64,000 nt of DNA from Flavobacterium tegetincola DSM 22377 (GCF_000425485.1 NZ_KE384389.1:90992-154991), one strand, 5' to 3'; shown: positions 43,758 to 52,902, counted from the stretch's first letter. Made by a program: numbers and translations. Notes: generated from the sequence alone by a model not told the origin.

Positions 43758-44117
43758 TGCCTCTCGATGCACTTTTGTGAAATCAAACGTTGGTGTACAA
43801 ACTGATATGTACTCGCATTTTTTGTCAAAAGGGTTCGAGTATTGAACGCGGGTATTTGCTTCAATTTTTATCGACTGTCCGGCTTCTAAAATCACAACTT
43901 CATCTTCAATAATGAATTGCTTTTTTCCGCTAATAATATAAGTATATTCTGCGAATTCTGGTCGTTGGAAAGGCTCAGTCCAATGGGGAGGTGCTACCAT
44001 GTGTGCTATTGAGATGTCTGAGTTGCCATCAGTAGCCTTCCCGAAATGCTCTTCTATTAGCTTTCCGTCTGTCGTAGGGACTACGAATGGAGCGGATTGT
44101 AAGGTGTATCTTTTCAT
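43755..44117 (-). CDS. Small cupin-domain protein
   Basis: A 120-residue single-domain cupin: VAPPHWTEPFQRPEFAEYTYIISG is the first cupin motif and VILEAGQSIKIEANTRVQYSNP the second. The usual paired metal His of motif 1 are only partly present (HWTEPFQRPE). At this length it is too short for 3-hydroxyanthranilate 3,4-dioxygenase, so position next to kmo should not be read as a pathway link. The ATG at 44117 lies five bases past the HerA-like gene's stop, so the two may be cotranscribed. Confidence 0.78.
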   Translation of the reverse strand: MKRYTLQSAPFVVPTTDGKLIEEHFGKATDGNSDISIAHMVAPPHWTEPFQRPEFAEYTYIISGKKQFIIEDEVVILEAGQSIKIEANTRVQYSNPFDKKCEYISVCTPTFDFTKVHREA

Positions 44118-44121
44118 AGGA

Positions 44122-45636
44122 TTATTTTTTAAACATTTTACTAAGGATTCCAAAAGCGCCTCTAATAAAGGTAGCACTGGTTAGTACTTTTATCACTGTT
44201 TTAGTGGTGTCGCTCATGGGTTCCGCTTTTGTTTTGGTAGCGGGCTTTGCAGCTGTAGCTTTGGTTTCTTCGACTTTAACAGCTTCTTGAATCTTTTTAT
44301 TTAAGATTTCATAAGCGCTTTCTCGATCAATGACTTCGCTGTACTTTTTTACTAGCTTGGAATTGTTGTTGATCGCTGAAATTTCAGCGTCGTCAAGGAT
44401 GTTCATTCTGCTCATTGGCGCTCTAAGCATCGTTGCGGCAAGTGGGGTTGGGATTCCTTTTTCGTTTAAGACGGTTACTAAAGCTTCTCCAATACCTAGA
44501 CTTGTTAGTACCTCGTCGGTTTTATAAAATTCGGAAATCGGATAGTTTTCGGCAGTGCTTTTTATCGCTTTTCTATCATTTGCAGTAAACGCCCGAAGCG
44601 CATGCTGGATTTTCAATCCCAATTGTGCTAGTATTCCACTCGGAACGTCCATCGGGTTTTGGGTAATGAAATAAATTCCAACACCTTTAGAACGTATCAA
44701 CTTGACGATACTTTCTATTTGGTCGAGCAACGTCTTACTGGCTTCATTGAATATCAGGTGAGCTTCGTCAATAAAAAGTACCAATTCAGGTCGTCCCGAG
44801 TCGCCTTGTTCTGGCATTTGTTGGTAAATTTCAGCAAGCAAGCTCAGCATGAAGGTAGAAAATAGTTTTGGTTTGTCCTGAATGTCCGTCAATCGAAGGA
44901 TATTAACATACCCTTTACCTTCGTCATCAATACGCATTAAATCACTTACATCAAATGATTTCTCACCAAAGAAAATGTCGCCGCCTTGTTGTTCGAGTTC
45001 GATAATTTTTCGCAAAATCGTCCCGGTAGAGGAAGTTGATATTTTGCCGTAATGTTCCGTGATTTCTGCTTTACCTTCATCCGTAATGTAGTTGATGACT
45101 TTTTTGAAATCTTTCAAATCCAGTAACGGCATCTTGTTATCGTCACAATACTTAAAGATAATCGATACAATCCCGGATTGCGTATCGTTCAAATCAAGAA
45201 TCCTTGAGAACAATACAGGGCCAAATTCCGATACCGTAGCACGAAGTCGAACGCCGTTTTGTGGCGATAATGTCAGTAATTCAACGGGAAACTTAGCGGT
45301 TGAGTAGGGGAGATTTATTTTTGCATGGCGATCGACAATGAAAGGAAGTGCTTCGCCAGGAGCGGCAATTCCACTAAAATCGCCTTTAATATCCATCATT
45401 AAAACCGGAATGCCATGCAAAGATAGCTGTTCGGAAAGAACTTGAATTGTTTTTGTCTTACCCGTTCCAGTAGCACCTGCAATGAGTCCATGTCGGTTTA
45501 ATGTTTTTAAAGGTATCTTCACATAGGTATCAGGAAGTGTGGAGCCGTCTAACATCGCGCCACCTAAAATAATACTTTCGCCTTTAAAGCTGTATCCGCT
45601 ATTTATCGTTTCTAGAAAATCTTCTTTTGATTTCAT
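44122..45636 (-). CDS. HerA-like P-loop ATPase, DUF853 (YjgR) family
   Basis: A 504-residue ATPase of the HerA/FtsK superfamily. Walker A is AGATGTGKTKTIQVLSEQL, Walker B is LVLFIDEAHLIFNEAS, and YFITQNPMDVPSGILAQLG is a conserved sensor region of DUF853. The C-terminal 80 residues are rich in Lys, Ala and Thr and end in a hydrophobic helix. There is no NurA nuclease gene nearby, unlike archaeal herA. Cellular role unknown. The cupin gene follows closely on the same strand. Confidence 0.85.
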   Translation of the reverse strand: MKSKEDFLETINSGYSFKGESIILGGAMLDGSTLPDTYVKIPLKTLNRHGLIAGATGTGKTKTIQVLSEQLSLHGIPVLMMDIKGDFSGIAAPGEALPFIVDRHAKINLPYSTAKFPVELLTLSPQNGVRLRATVSEFGPVLFSRILDLNDTQSGIVSIIFKYCDDNKMPLLDLKDFKKVINYITDEGKAEITEHYGKISTSSTGTILRKIIELEQQGGDIFFGEKSFDVSDLMRIDDEGKGYVNILRLTDIQDKPKLFSTFMLSLLAEIYQQMPEQGDSGRPELVLFIDEAHLIFNEASKTLLDQIESIVKLIRSKGVGIYFITQNPMDVPSGILAQLGLKIQHALRAFTANDRKAIKSTAENYPISEFYKTDEVLTSLGIGEALVTVLNEKGIPTPLAATMLRAPMSRMNILDDAEISAINNNSKLVKKYSEVIDRESAYEILNKKIQEAVKVEETKATAAKPATKTKAEPMSDTTKTVIKVLTSATFIRGAFGILSKMFKK

Positions 45637-46096
45637 GTTGTATGTAAGTTGAGCTTAAATCGAAGTCTAAAATACGAACAATTTTAAATTATAAAGTAGT
45701 TTTTTGCAACTATTCACCAATTTGTAAGCCAATAGATGTAAATTTAATGTTATTTTTAAAACGTAGGACAATAATTTTATGGCGTTTTGAGTTCTAAGTA
45801 ATGCAGAAGATTTGTTTGTGTATTTAGCAGTCTATTACTTAAAAATATGTGATGCAAGTCTGATTTCAGGTCGTATCCTCAATAAATTTAACCAATAACT
45901 GAAAATTTATTACAATTGAAACATTTCGAAAAGGAGCTTACATTTCAGAAATTAATGTTAATAATGAATAAAATGAGATATTTTATTTTTTTATATGGTC
46001 TAAAAATATAAATTTGTCGTTCTGTTAAAATAATTAAATAAAAAATGCTGTTTTAAAATGCAGCGATTACATTTAAAAAACTAAAAATTAAAAAAA
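45637..46096. other. 460-bp intergenic region between HerA-like and exbB genes
   Basis: AT-rich DNA between divergent genes. TAAATTTG at 46009-46016 is a candidate -7 element for the exbB operon, leaving a leader of about 70 bases. I see no conserved RNA fold, small reading frame with support, or repeat here. Confidence 0.5.
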
Positions 46097-46936
46097 ATGG
46101 CAAACGCATCAAATGCTAGTGTAGCGAAGAAAGAAAGTGGTTCAACTGGCGGAAATTTATTCGCAGGAATTGCAATTGTAGCATGTATTGGAATTGGAAT
46201 TCTAATCTGGAGATACATAATGGGTGCTCCAGGAAATTTTGAAGGTGGAGACAATTCGGGTCACCCGCTTCCAGGAAATTATATGGGAATGGTTTACAAA
46301 GGAGGAAAAATCGTACCAGTTTTGATCGGATTATTGGTAATGGTAGTTGTGTTTTCTATTGAGCGTTTCTTCGTGATCTCTAAAGCAGGTGGAACTGGAA
46401 ACTTAGATAAATTCATGAAAGATGTTCAAGCTAATATCGTAGCTGGAAATATTGAAGGAGCTATTGCTGACTGCGACAAACAAAAAGGTTCTGTAGCAAA
46501 TGCAATTAAAGCAGCTTTAATTAAATATAACGAAGTTAAACGTGAAGGTTTTGATAGTGAAGCTGCGGCAGAAACGATTCAGAAAGAAATTGAAGAGGCT
46601 ACTTCTCTTGAAATGCCAATGTTGGAGAAAAACATGACTGTTATCTCTACATTAGTATCTTTAGGAACATTAGCAGGTCTTTTAGGAACGGTTGCGGGTA
46701 TGATTACTGCATTTGGTGCATTGGCAACTTCTGGAGCTCCAGATCAGGCTGCATTGGCAAATGGTATTTCTGAAGCCTTGATTAACACGGCAACAGGTAT
46801 TGCAACTTCTGCATTAGCAATTATTTCTTATAATTTCTTTACGTCTAAAATTGATACTTTAACTTACTCAATTGACGAAGCGGCTTCTACTATCGTAGGA
46901 ACTTACAGACGTTCAAGAGGAAGTTTAAGAGGTTAA
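46097..46936 (+). CDS. exbB: ExbB/TolQ/MotA-type proton channel protein
   Basis: A 279-residue membrane protein with an extra N-terminal hydrophobic segment (LFAGIAIVACIGIGILIW) and three core segments, at VLIGLLVMVVVFSIERFFVI, TLVSLGTLAGLLGTVAGMITAF and ALINTATGIATSALAIISYNFF. The last two carry the channel motif LAGLLGTVAGM and the conserved Thr/Gly residues. With ExbD it uses proton motive force to energise TonB and outer membrane receptors. It is the first gene of exbB-exbD-exbD-tonB. Confidence 0.93.
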   Translation: MANASNASVAKKESGSTGGNLFAGIAIVACIGIGILIWRYIMGAPGNFEGGDNSGHPLPGNYMGMVYKGGKIVPVLIGLLVMVVVFSIERFFVISKAGGTGNLDKFMKDVQANIVAGNIEGAIADCDKQKGSVANAIKAALIKYNEVKREGFDSEAAAETIQKEIEEATSLEMPMLEKNMTVISTLVSLGTLAGLLGTVAGMITAFGALATSGAPDQAALANGISEALINTATGIATSALAIISYNFFTSKIDTLTYSIDEAASTIVGTYRRSRGSLRG

Positions 46937-47004
46937 TTCAAAACAATAATAAATATAATTACCTGGTCAATTCTTTGCAATTGACCAGGTATTAAAAAAA
47001 TAAT

Positions 47005-47616
47005 ATGGCGAAAGTTAAAATGTCCAAAAAAGCTACCGCGGTTGATATGACTGCGATGTGTGATGTTGCCTTTCTTTTGTTGACGTTTTTTATCTTAACT
47101 GCAACCGCAAAGCAACCGGAAATTGTTCCAGTTGAAACGCCTGCATCTACAGTGCAAGTGAAATTGCCGGATACAGACCTTGCGATCATTACAATTGCAG
47201 GAAGTGGTAAAGTATTCTTTGGTGTGAAAGCAGCTGATGTAAGAATTAAAACGTTGGAATTGATAAGCGAAGAGTATAATCTTACTTTTAGTGACGAAGA
47301 GAAAAAACGATTCAGTTTAATGGAAGAATTCGGAGTTCCGGTAAACCAATTAAATGGATTGATAAAATTATCTTCTGCTGATCGAAATAAAGAGGGTGTA
47401 CAAAATGGAATTCCTCATGATTCAACGGATAATCAATTGACATCATGGGTAAAAGCAGCACGTAACGCAAATGCGGAAGTGAATGAGCAGCAGCTGAATT
47501 TTGCGATCAAAGGTGATGCAAAAGAACAGTATCCAGAAATTAAGAAAATAATTGATATTCTTCAAGATCAAAAAGTAAACAAATTTAATTTGGTTACTGG
47601 TTTGAGAGGAGAATAG
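47005..47616 (+). CDS. exbD: ExbD/TolR biopolymer transport protein (first copy, long form)
   Basis: A 203-residue protein with one N-terminal membrane segment containing the essential Asp (VDMTAMCDVAFLLLTFFIL). It is longer than the roughly 140-residue enterobacterial ExbD because of an insertion of about 60 residues in the periplasmic domain (around KTLELISEEYNLTFSDEE). Partner of ExbB. It is followed by a second exbD gene 17 bases on. Confidence 0.92.
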   Translation: MAKVKMSKKATAVDMTAMCDVAFLLLTFFILTATAKQPEIVPVETPASTVQVKLPDTDLAIITIAGSGKVFFGVKAADVRIKTLELISEEYNLTFSDEEKKRFSLMEEFGVPVNQLNGLIKLSSADRNKEGVQNGIPHDSTDNQLTSWVKAARNANAEVNEQQLNFAIKGDAKEQYPEIKKIIDILQDQKVNKFNLVTGLRGE

Positions 47617-47633
47617 TTAAAACAAGATAAAAA

Positions 47634-48188
47634 ATGGCTCAATTAGATACTGGCGGAGGTAAACAAGCAAAGGGCGGAAAAGTTAGAAGCAAGAAGCAAA
47701 ATTCTAGTGTCGATTTAACAGCGATGGTGGATTTAGCATTCCTTTTGATTACGTTCTTTATGTTGACGACTTCGTTATCAAAACCACAGTCGATGGATTT
47801 GGCAATGCCAGATAAAGGTGATAAAGACAAGCCGGAGGAAGATATTCTAATCTCTGAAGAGCGTACATTAAACCTTATTTTAGGTCCAGACAATAAATTA
47901 CAGTATTACATGGGTCAATTGGCTAGTCCAAAAGAAGGGCCTAAAGTAATTACTTACGAAAAAGAAAGTCTTCGAAAGTTAATCTTGGAGAAAATTCAGT
48001 CTGTACCAATGGCTACAAGAACTACAGCTAAACCAAATGGTGAACCTTTAATTGTTTTGATCAAAGCAAGTGAAGAATCCACTTATATGAATTTAGTTGA
48101 CGTCTTAGATGAAATGGCCATAGCGAAAGTAAAAGTATATGCGATCGTGGATATTACAAAAGAAGATAATCAATTGTTTGGAGAGTAG
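47634..48188 (+). CDS. exbD: ExbD/TolR biopolymer transport protein (second copy)
   Basis: A 184-residue paralogue of the upstream ExbD. The membrane segment is VDLTAMVDLAFLLITFFML with the same proton-path Asp. A Gly/Lys-rich cytoplasmic N-terminus precedes it. Two ExbD genes in tandem are common in Bacteroidetes TonB operons. The tonB gene follows 32 bases downstream. Confidence 0.92.
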   Translation: MAQLDTGGGKQAKGGKVRSKKQNSSVDLTAMVDLAFLLITFFMLTTSLSKPQSMDLAMPDKGDKDKPEEDILISEERTLNLILGPDNKLQYYMGQLASPKEGPKVITYEKESLRKLILEKIQSVPMATRTTAKPNGEPLIVLIKASEESTYMNLVDVLDEMAIAKVKVYAIVDITKEDNQLFGE

Positions 48189-48220
48189 TTTTAGTCTTTA
48201 AATTTTAAAAAAAATATAGT

Positions 48221-49015
48221 ATGAAACTAGATATATACAAACAGAAATGGATTGACATGGTGTTTGAAGGTCGTAATAAAGACTATGGAGCCTATGTTTT
48301 AAGGAAAGAAAATCCTAAAATGACACTTTTAGCTTTGCTAATTGGTAGCGCTGTGTTCGCAGGTTTATTAGCTATACCGCTGATTAACTGGAGTTCAAGT
48401 GACGACGATGAGCAAGAGCAAGTGACTATGGTGGATATGGCTAAAGTAACATTGCCTCCTCCAGTTGAAGAGGTGAAACCATTGTTACCACCACCACCAC
48501 CACCACCTCCTGCACCTAAAGTTGACGAAGTTAAATTTGTTAAGCCGAAAGTGGTTGAAAAAGAGAAAGTAGTTGAAGAAATCAGAACTATTGAGGAACT
48601 GAAAGACAAAAATGTAGGTGCAAAAGACATTAAAGGTCGTGATGATGGAAAAATCGTTATTGATATTCCAGCGGGTGAAGGTGAAAAGGATGTAAAAATT
48701 GTTGAAGACAACACAGTATACCAAGCGGTAGAAGTGAAGCCTGATTTTCCAGGTGGTATTCAAAAATTTTATGAATTCGTAGGTAAAAATTATCAAGCTC
48801 CTGAAGAGGATGTAAGAGGTAAAGTTTACGTTTCTTTCGTTGTTGAAAAAGACGGATCATTAACTGATATCAAAGTACAACGTGACATAGGTTACGGTAC
48901 AGGAGCAGAAGCGATTCGTGTGATCAAAAAATCACCAAGGTGGAAACCAGGTATTCAGAATGGTCGTCCAGTGCGTGTTTTATTTTCATTACCAATTAAC
49001 ATTGTAGGAGGATAA
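48221..49015 (+). CDS. tonB: TonB energy transducer
   Basis: A 264-residue protein with one membrane segment (LLALLIGSAVFAGLLAIPLI), a proline-rich periplasmic spacer with eight consecutive Pro near residue 90 and Lys/Glu/Val repeats, and a C-terminal TonB domain (PDFPGGIQKFYEFVGKNY, GKVYVSFVVEKDGSLTDIKV, PRWKPGIQNGRPVRV). The YP-like/W-P-G motif contacts TonB boxes of outer membrane receptors. It completes the Ton complex encoded by the three upstream genes. Confidence 0.94.
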   Translation: MKLDIYKQKWIDMVFEGRNKDYGAYVLRKENPKMTLLALLIGSAVFAGLLAIPLINWSSSDDDEQEQVTMVDMAKVTLPPPVEEVKPLLPPPPPPPPAPKVDEVKFVKPKVVEKEKVVEEIRTIEELKDKNVGAKDIKGRDDGKIVIDIPAGEGEKDVKIVEDNTVYQAVEVKPDFPGGIQKFYEFVGKNYQAPEEDVRGKVYVSFVVEKDGSLTDIKVQRDIGYGTGAEAIRVIKKSPRWKPGIQNGRPVRVLFSLPINIVGG

Positions 49016-49020
49016 TCTTC

Positions 49021-49254
49021 ATGACAGACGATAATAATACAAATAAGAGAGTTCAGAAATCGCCTAAAGTGCGATTTTTGCTCGTTTTAGGAATAGTGTT
49101 TTTCCTGATTTATTTTGCACTTGGCATATTCATCATATTTTGGAAAGACTTTCCTCTTCAGTTAACCACAACGTATAGGATTGCATTTGGAGTATTACTC
49201 ATTGTATATTCTTTTTTTCGATTCGTACGTCTAATTCAAAATTATAAAGAATGA
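49021..49254 (+). CDS. Small membrane protein of the ton operon
   Basis: A 77-residue protein with two hydrophobic segments (FLLVLGIVFFLIYFALGIFIIF and TYRIAFGVLLIVYSFFRFV) separated by a short loop. Its start is five bases after tonB, and its stop overlaps the start of the PstS-like gene in ATGA, so it is cotranscribed and probably translationally coupled. I do not recognise the family. It could be an accessory of the Ton complex or of the following lipoprotein. Confidence 0.75.
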   Translation: MTDDNNTNKRVQKSPKVRFLLVLGIVFFLIYFALGIFIIFWKDFPLQLTTTYRIAFGVLLIVYSFFRFVRLIQNYKE

Positions 49255-50192
49255 GAAAGCAACTAGTTCCTTCGTATCTTAAAATAATTGCCATGCTGAT
49301 TGTAACCTTTATTTTTGTCTTTGCGTGCAAAGATAAAATGGATGCGGACCAGAATGAACAAACTATTTTAACTGGTGAAATTGATGTTTATGTAGATAAG
49401 ACCATACAGTCGATGGTACAAGGACAAGTAGATGTTTTTGAAAATCAATATAAAGCAAAAATCAACCTCACTGCAAAATCCGAGTCGGAAATCGTAAATG
49501 ATTTGTTGGCTGGGAAAACAACTATGGCTGTATTGACCCGCAGGTTAACGCAAGAAGAAGAGAACTACTTTCACAATAAAAAAGTAATTCCTCGAGTTTC
49601 GCATTTTGCATCAGATGCAGTGGTTTTTATTCGTAGTAAAGCTAGTAATGATACATTATTAGATTTAGACGAAGTGTATAATTTGCTTCAGCAAAAATCT
49701 TCCACCGTAAAAAGTCTAGTTTTTGAGGATCCAAATTCTAGTGTTGTCACGTACATGAATCGCTGGGCAAAGGTAAAAAATGGAACGAAGGAGAATGTAT
49801 ATTCTTTAAAATCGACGAAAGAAGTTTTTGATTTTATAGTGGCAAATCCTGATGCAATTGGGGTTGTAGGCTTAGATGCAATTACAGAACCTTACCCAGA
49901 ATGGGAAAAATTAGTTGCTGACATTAATGTATTGGCAGTTAAAGATGTTAAAACGGCAACTAATAATAAAGTGTATCATTTTCCCAACCAAGCCAGTCTA
50001 GGTAAGGGTTTGTATCCTTTAAAAAGGAGCATCTATGTGTTAAATTATCAAGGATTCGCTGGTTTAGGTACGGGTTTTGCTTCGTTCCTAGTAGGAGATA
50101 TTGGCCAACGAATTGTTTTAAAATCAGATTTACTACCGATAACCATTCCAGAACGAAATATTATAACAAGAAAAGATTTAAACAAAAAATAA
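49251..50192 (+). CDS. PstS-like substrate-binding lipoprotein
   Basis: A 313-residue protein with a lipoprotein-type N-terminus (IVTFIFVFACKDKM; Cys near residue 27) and a phosphate-binding-protein-like fold: ILTGEIDVYVDKTIQSMVQG, NDLLAGKTTMAVLTRRLTQEE, HFASDAVVFI and NPDAIGVVGLDAI resemble PstS strands. No pstCAB genes are nearby. It sits between tonB accessory and TPR genes in the ton operon, an arrangement I associate with Bacteroidetes. It may bind a ligand in the periplasm or serve as a sensor; phosphate specificity is not established. Confidence 0.82.
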   Translation: MRKQLVPSYLKIIAMLIVTFIFVFACKDKMDADQNEQTILTGEIDVYVDKTIQSMVQGQVDVFENQYKAKINLTAKSESEIVNDLLAGKTTMAVLTRRLTQEEENYFHNKKVIPRVSHFASDAVVFIRSKASNDTLLDLDEVYNLLQQKSSTVKSLVFEDPNSSVVTYMNRWAKVKNGTKENVYSLKSTKEVFDFIVANPDAIGVVGLDAITEPYPEWEKLVADINVLAVKDVKTATNNKVYHFPNQASLGKGLYPLKRSIYVLNYQGFAGLGTGFASFLVGDIGQRIVLKSDLLPITIPERNIITRKDLNKK

Positions 50193-50197
50193 GAACT

Positions 50198-51901
50198 ATG
50201 AACAAATTAAAAGTATTTAGCGTTGCATTTTTAGCAGTTGGAGCACAATCTTTTGCTCAAGATTTGGGTCAAGCCCAAACGGCCATTGACGCTGAAAAAT
50301 TTCAAGATGCGAAATTAATTTTAAAAGGTCTGACTGTTTCAGATTCGGATCAAGGAAAAAATTTCTTTATCCTAGGGAATTTATACTTGACTCAAAAAGT
50401 ACAAGATTCTGCTCAGCTTTATTTCCAAAAAGGACTTCTTGCTAAAAAGAATGCAAACTTCAATAATATTGGTTTAGGCCAAATTGCTTTAGACAATAAT
50501 AATGCTGCTAAAGCAAATGAGAATTTTAATAAAGCGCAAGCTGACATGAGACGTAAGGACTTTGAAGAGTTTCTTTATATCGGTCGTGCTTACTTGAACG
50601 CAGAGACTCCAAATTATAAATCTGCTTTACTTTTCTTAAATAAAGCGAAAGCAATTCAGTCTACTGATGCTCAAGTGCTATTATCATTAGGAGATGCATA
50701 TTACGGAGATGGTAACGTTAACGAAGCCTATTCTGCCTATAGAAATGCGTACGACGCTGACAAATCGGTTTTGAGAGCAAAACTGCAGTTGGGTGTAATT
50801 ACTAAAGGTTCAAAAGCATTTCAAGAGGCAAAAAGTGCATTTGAAAATATTTTAACCATCAATCCTAATTATGGTCCAGCTTACAGAGAATTAGCTGAAA
50901 CGTATTATGTTTGGTCTTTGAATGATAAAGAAAATTATGCAGCTTATAACAAGCAAGCGATTGAATATTATGAGAAGTACATGACAATGACGGACTACTC
51001 TTTGGATTCAAGAATGCGTCATGCTGATTTCTTGATTTTAACTAAAGACTATGCAGCTTTGGAAGCAGAAGCAAATGAAATGAAAAAGTTGGATAAAGTA
51101 AATCCTCGTATTTTACGTTATTTAGGTTATTCTGCTTACGAAAACGGAAAAGATGATGATGCAATTAAAGCATTGAACGACTTCCTTGCTACTCCTAATG
51201 TGAAATCAATAGGTCGTGACTACCTTTATTTAGGTATGGCAAAAACTAGAAAATCTTTAACAACTACTAAAGATGCAGAAGGGAATGACACTTACGCAAT
51301 TGAAGCAGTTTCGTTTGATAGTGGTGTAGCTGACATGTTGAAAGGTGTTCAGATGGATCCAGCAATGGCCAATGAGTTAAATGATATTGGTAAGAAATTC
51401 TTTGACATTAAATTATACAACAATGCTGCTGCAATCTATGAAGTTGCAACGTCTAATCCAAATTCACAAAACTTCTTGTATGATAATTTCTACTTGGGTT
51501 ATGCATTGTACTTTGGTAACGTAAATTTACCACAAGGAGAGAAAATCAATCCAATCGTTGTTGAAAAAGCATCTAAAGCATTTGACAATGTAATTGCAGT
51601 TTCTCCTACAACGCAAGACGCTTACATTTACAAAGCACGTGTAAATAGTTTGTTAGAAACTAATGCAGAAGCACAAGCTAAGATGGTTGCGAACTACGAA
51701 GAGTTTATCAAAGTGGTAACTGAAAAAGGGATTGAAGAGGTAAACAAACCTGCAAATAAATCTAAATTTGTAGAAGCTTATACAAACATTGGAACCTTTT
51801 ACGCAACCTCTGACAAGGTGAAAGCGAAGGATGCATTCCAAAAAGCTTTAGTTATTGAGCCTACAAATGAAGTGGCACAAGCACGATTGAAAGCACTTTA
51901 A
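50198..51901 (+). CDS. Tetratricopeptide repeat (TPR) periplasmic protein
   Basis: A 567-residue protein with a signal peptide (cleavage near AQSFAQ) and many TPR-like helical pairs along the chain, for example FFILGNLYLTQKVQDSAQLY, GPAYRELAETYYVWSLND and EAYTNIGTFYATSDKVKAKD. TPRs mediate protein contacts. It is the last gene of the exbB-exbD-exbD-tonB-(small protein)-pstS-like operon, six bases after the previous stop, and is followed by a terminator. Probably an envelope scaffold partner of the Ton complex; this is inference. Confidence 0.87.
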   Translation: MNKLKVFSVAFLAVGAQSFAQDLGQAQTAIDAEKFQDAKLILKGLTVSDSDQGKNFFILGNLYLTQKVQDSAQLYFQKGLLAKKNANFNNIGLGQIALDNNNAAKANENFNKAQADMRRKDFEEFLYIGRAYLNAETPNYKSALLFLNKAKAIQSTDAQVLLSLGDAYYGDGNVNEAYSAYRNAYDADKSVLRAKLQLGVITKGSKAFQEAKSAFENILTINPNYGPAYRELAETYYVWSLNDKENYAAYNKQAIEYYEKYMTMTDYSLDSRMRHADFLILTKDYAALEAEANEMKKLDKVNPRILRYLGYSAYENGKDDDAIKALNDFLATPNVKSIGRDYLYLGMAKTRKSLTTTKDAEGNDTYAIEAVSFDSGVADMLKGVQMDPAMANELNDIGKKFFDIKLYNNAAAIYEVATSNPNSQNFLYDNFYLGYALYFGNVNLPQGEKINPIVVEKASKAFDNVIAVSPTTQDAYIYKARVNSLLETNAEAQAKMVANYEEFIKVVTEKGIEEVNKPANKSKFVEAYTNIGTFYATSDKVKAKDAFQKALVIEPTNEVAQARLKAL

Positions 51902-51924
51902 TAAGCAGTTTTCACAATGTATTG

Positions 51925-51958
51925 AAACCGATATCAGTAATGATATCGGTTTTTTTGT
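51925..51958 (+). terminator. Intrinsic terminator of the exbB-tonB operon
   Basis: AAACCGATATCA (51925-51936) pairs with TGATATCGGTTT (51941-51952) across GTAA, followed by a T-run. Confidence 0.9.
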
Positions 51959-52230
51959 GTGCTTTAGATTTTATCTAAAGTTTATGTATGCTTTCAAAAA
52001 TATAATTCACTATCACAATCAACTTCAACTATTGTAAGTTGAACTAGCGTTATGAATGACTGGATTGCTGTAGTGCTCTTTGTAAGTTTAATTGCAATGC
52101 CCTTTTGAGTATCATTTTGAACATGAACAAATCTAATGAATACACGGTCCTTAAAGTTGTCCTTGAAATTGCCATTGAAATTGGTATTACCATTACCATT
52201 CCCTACCTTTGCCCCCTTATTAAAAACAAA
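51959..52230. other. Intergenic region before queE
   Basis: It holds a perfect 8-bp hairpin (CTTTAGAT/ATCTAAAG, 51962-51980), a 7-bp hairpin (TTCAACT/AGTTGAA, 52024-52043) and the queE promoter. A short CCATT/GAAATTG-rich low-complexity stretch runs from 52160 to 52200. I see no preQ1 riboswitch consensus. Confidence 0.45.
52181..52211 (+). promoter_or_regulatory. Promoter of queE
   Basis: TTGG at 52181-52184 and TACCTTTG at 52204-52211, spaced 20 bases from TTG to TA, fit the Bacteroidetes consensus. It lies within the longer in-frame extension and places the start at the ATG at 52231. Confidence 0.6.
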
Positions 52231-52863
52231 ATGTTAGCAAAAGAGATACAGGTTGCCGTTGAAAAAGGAGCGATGTTACCATTGATGGAAGAATTTTACA
52301 CCATTCAAGGTGAAGGCTATCATACCGGCACCGCAGCTTATTTTATTAGAATTGGTGGTTGTGACGTAGGTTGCCATTGGTGCGATGTTAAAGAAAGTTG
52401 GAATGCAGAATTGCATCCACCAACAAATGTTGATACGATCGTTGACAATGCATCTAAATATTCTGAAACGGTGGTGGTAACAGGTGGTGAGCCATTAACT
52501 TGGGACATGACTTTGCTTACGCAAAAATTGAAAGAAAAGAATAGAAAAGTCCACATAGAAACTTCTGGAGCTTACGAACTTTCGGGCAAATGGGATTGGA
52601 TCTGTTTGTCTCCAAAGAAAAATAAATTACCTACCGAAACTGTTTATGCTGAAGCACATGAATTAAAAGTAATCATATTTAATAAACATGATTTTATATT
52701 TGCCGAAGAGCAAGCGGCTAAGGTAAATGGAAATGCCATTTTATTTTTACAGCCAGAATGGAGCAAGAAAGACGAAATGACGCCTTTGATTGTGGATTAT
52801 GTAATGAATAATCCAAAATGGCGCGTTTCATTACAGACGCATAAATTTTTGAATATTCCATAA
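52231..52863 (+). CDS. queE: 7-carboxy-7-deazaguanine synthase (radical SAM)
   Basis: A 210-residue radical SAM enzyme. The cluster-binding cysteines are in GGCDVGCHWCDVKESW (CxxxCxxC), preceded by FYTIQGEGYHTGTAAYFIRI and followed by VVVTGGEPLTWD, all QueE signatures. It converts 6-carboxytetrahydropterin to CDG in queuosine and deazapurine synthesis. The ATG at 52231 is preferred: the frame continues upstream to 52105, but that stretch contains the promoter. No other queuosine genes are visible here. Confidence 0.92.
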   Translation: MLAKEIQVAVEKGAMLPLMEEFYTIQGEGYHTGTAAYFIRIGGCDVGCHWCDVKESWNAELHPPTNVDTIVDNASKYSETVVVTGGEPLTWDMTLLTQKLKEKNRKVHIETSGAYELSGKWDWICLSPKKNKLPTETVYAEAHELKVIIFNKHDFIFAEEQAAKVNGNAILFLQPEWSKKDEMTPLIVDYVMNNPKWRVSLQTHKFLNIP

Positions 52864-52902
52864 ATTAGTTTTAAATTTGAGTTCAACTAATACGTGAACT
52901 CT

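Noticed and set aside
43755..44117. 3-hydroxyanthranilate 3,4-dioxygenase as the identity of the cupin beside kmo
   Set aside because: The protein is about 50 residues too short and its first cupin motif lacks the usual set of metal ligands; it is also on the opposite strand to kmo.
48485..48796. Minus-strand frame ending in consecutive Trp codons
   Set aside because: It is the antisense of the poly-proline stretch of TonB (CCA/CCT codons), not a leader peptide or gene.
51959..52230. preQ1 riboswitch upstream of queE
   Set aside because: I found two simple hairpins but not the conserved loop and A-rich tail of the preQ1 classes. The promoter lies only 20 bases before the ATG, leaving no room for an aptamer.
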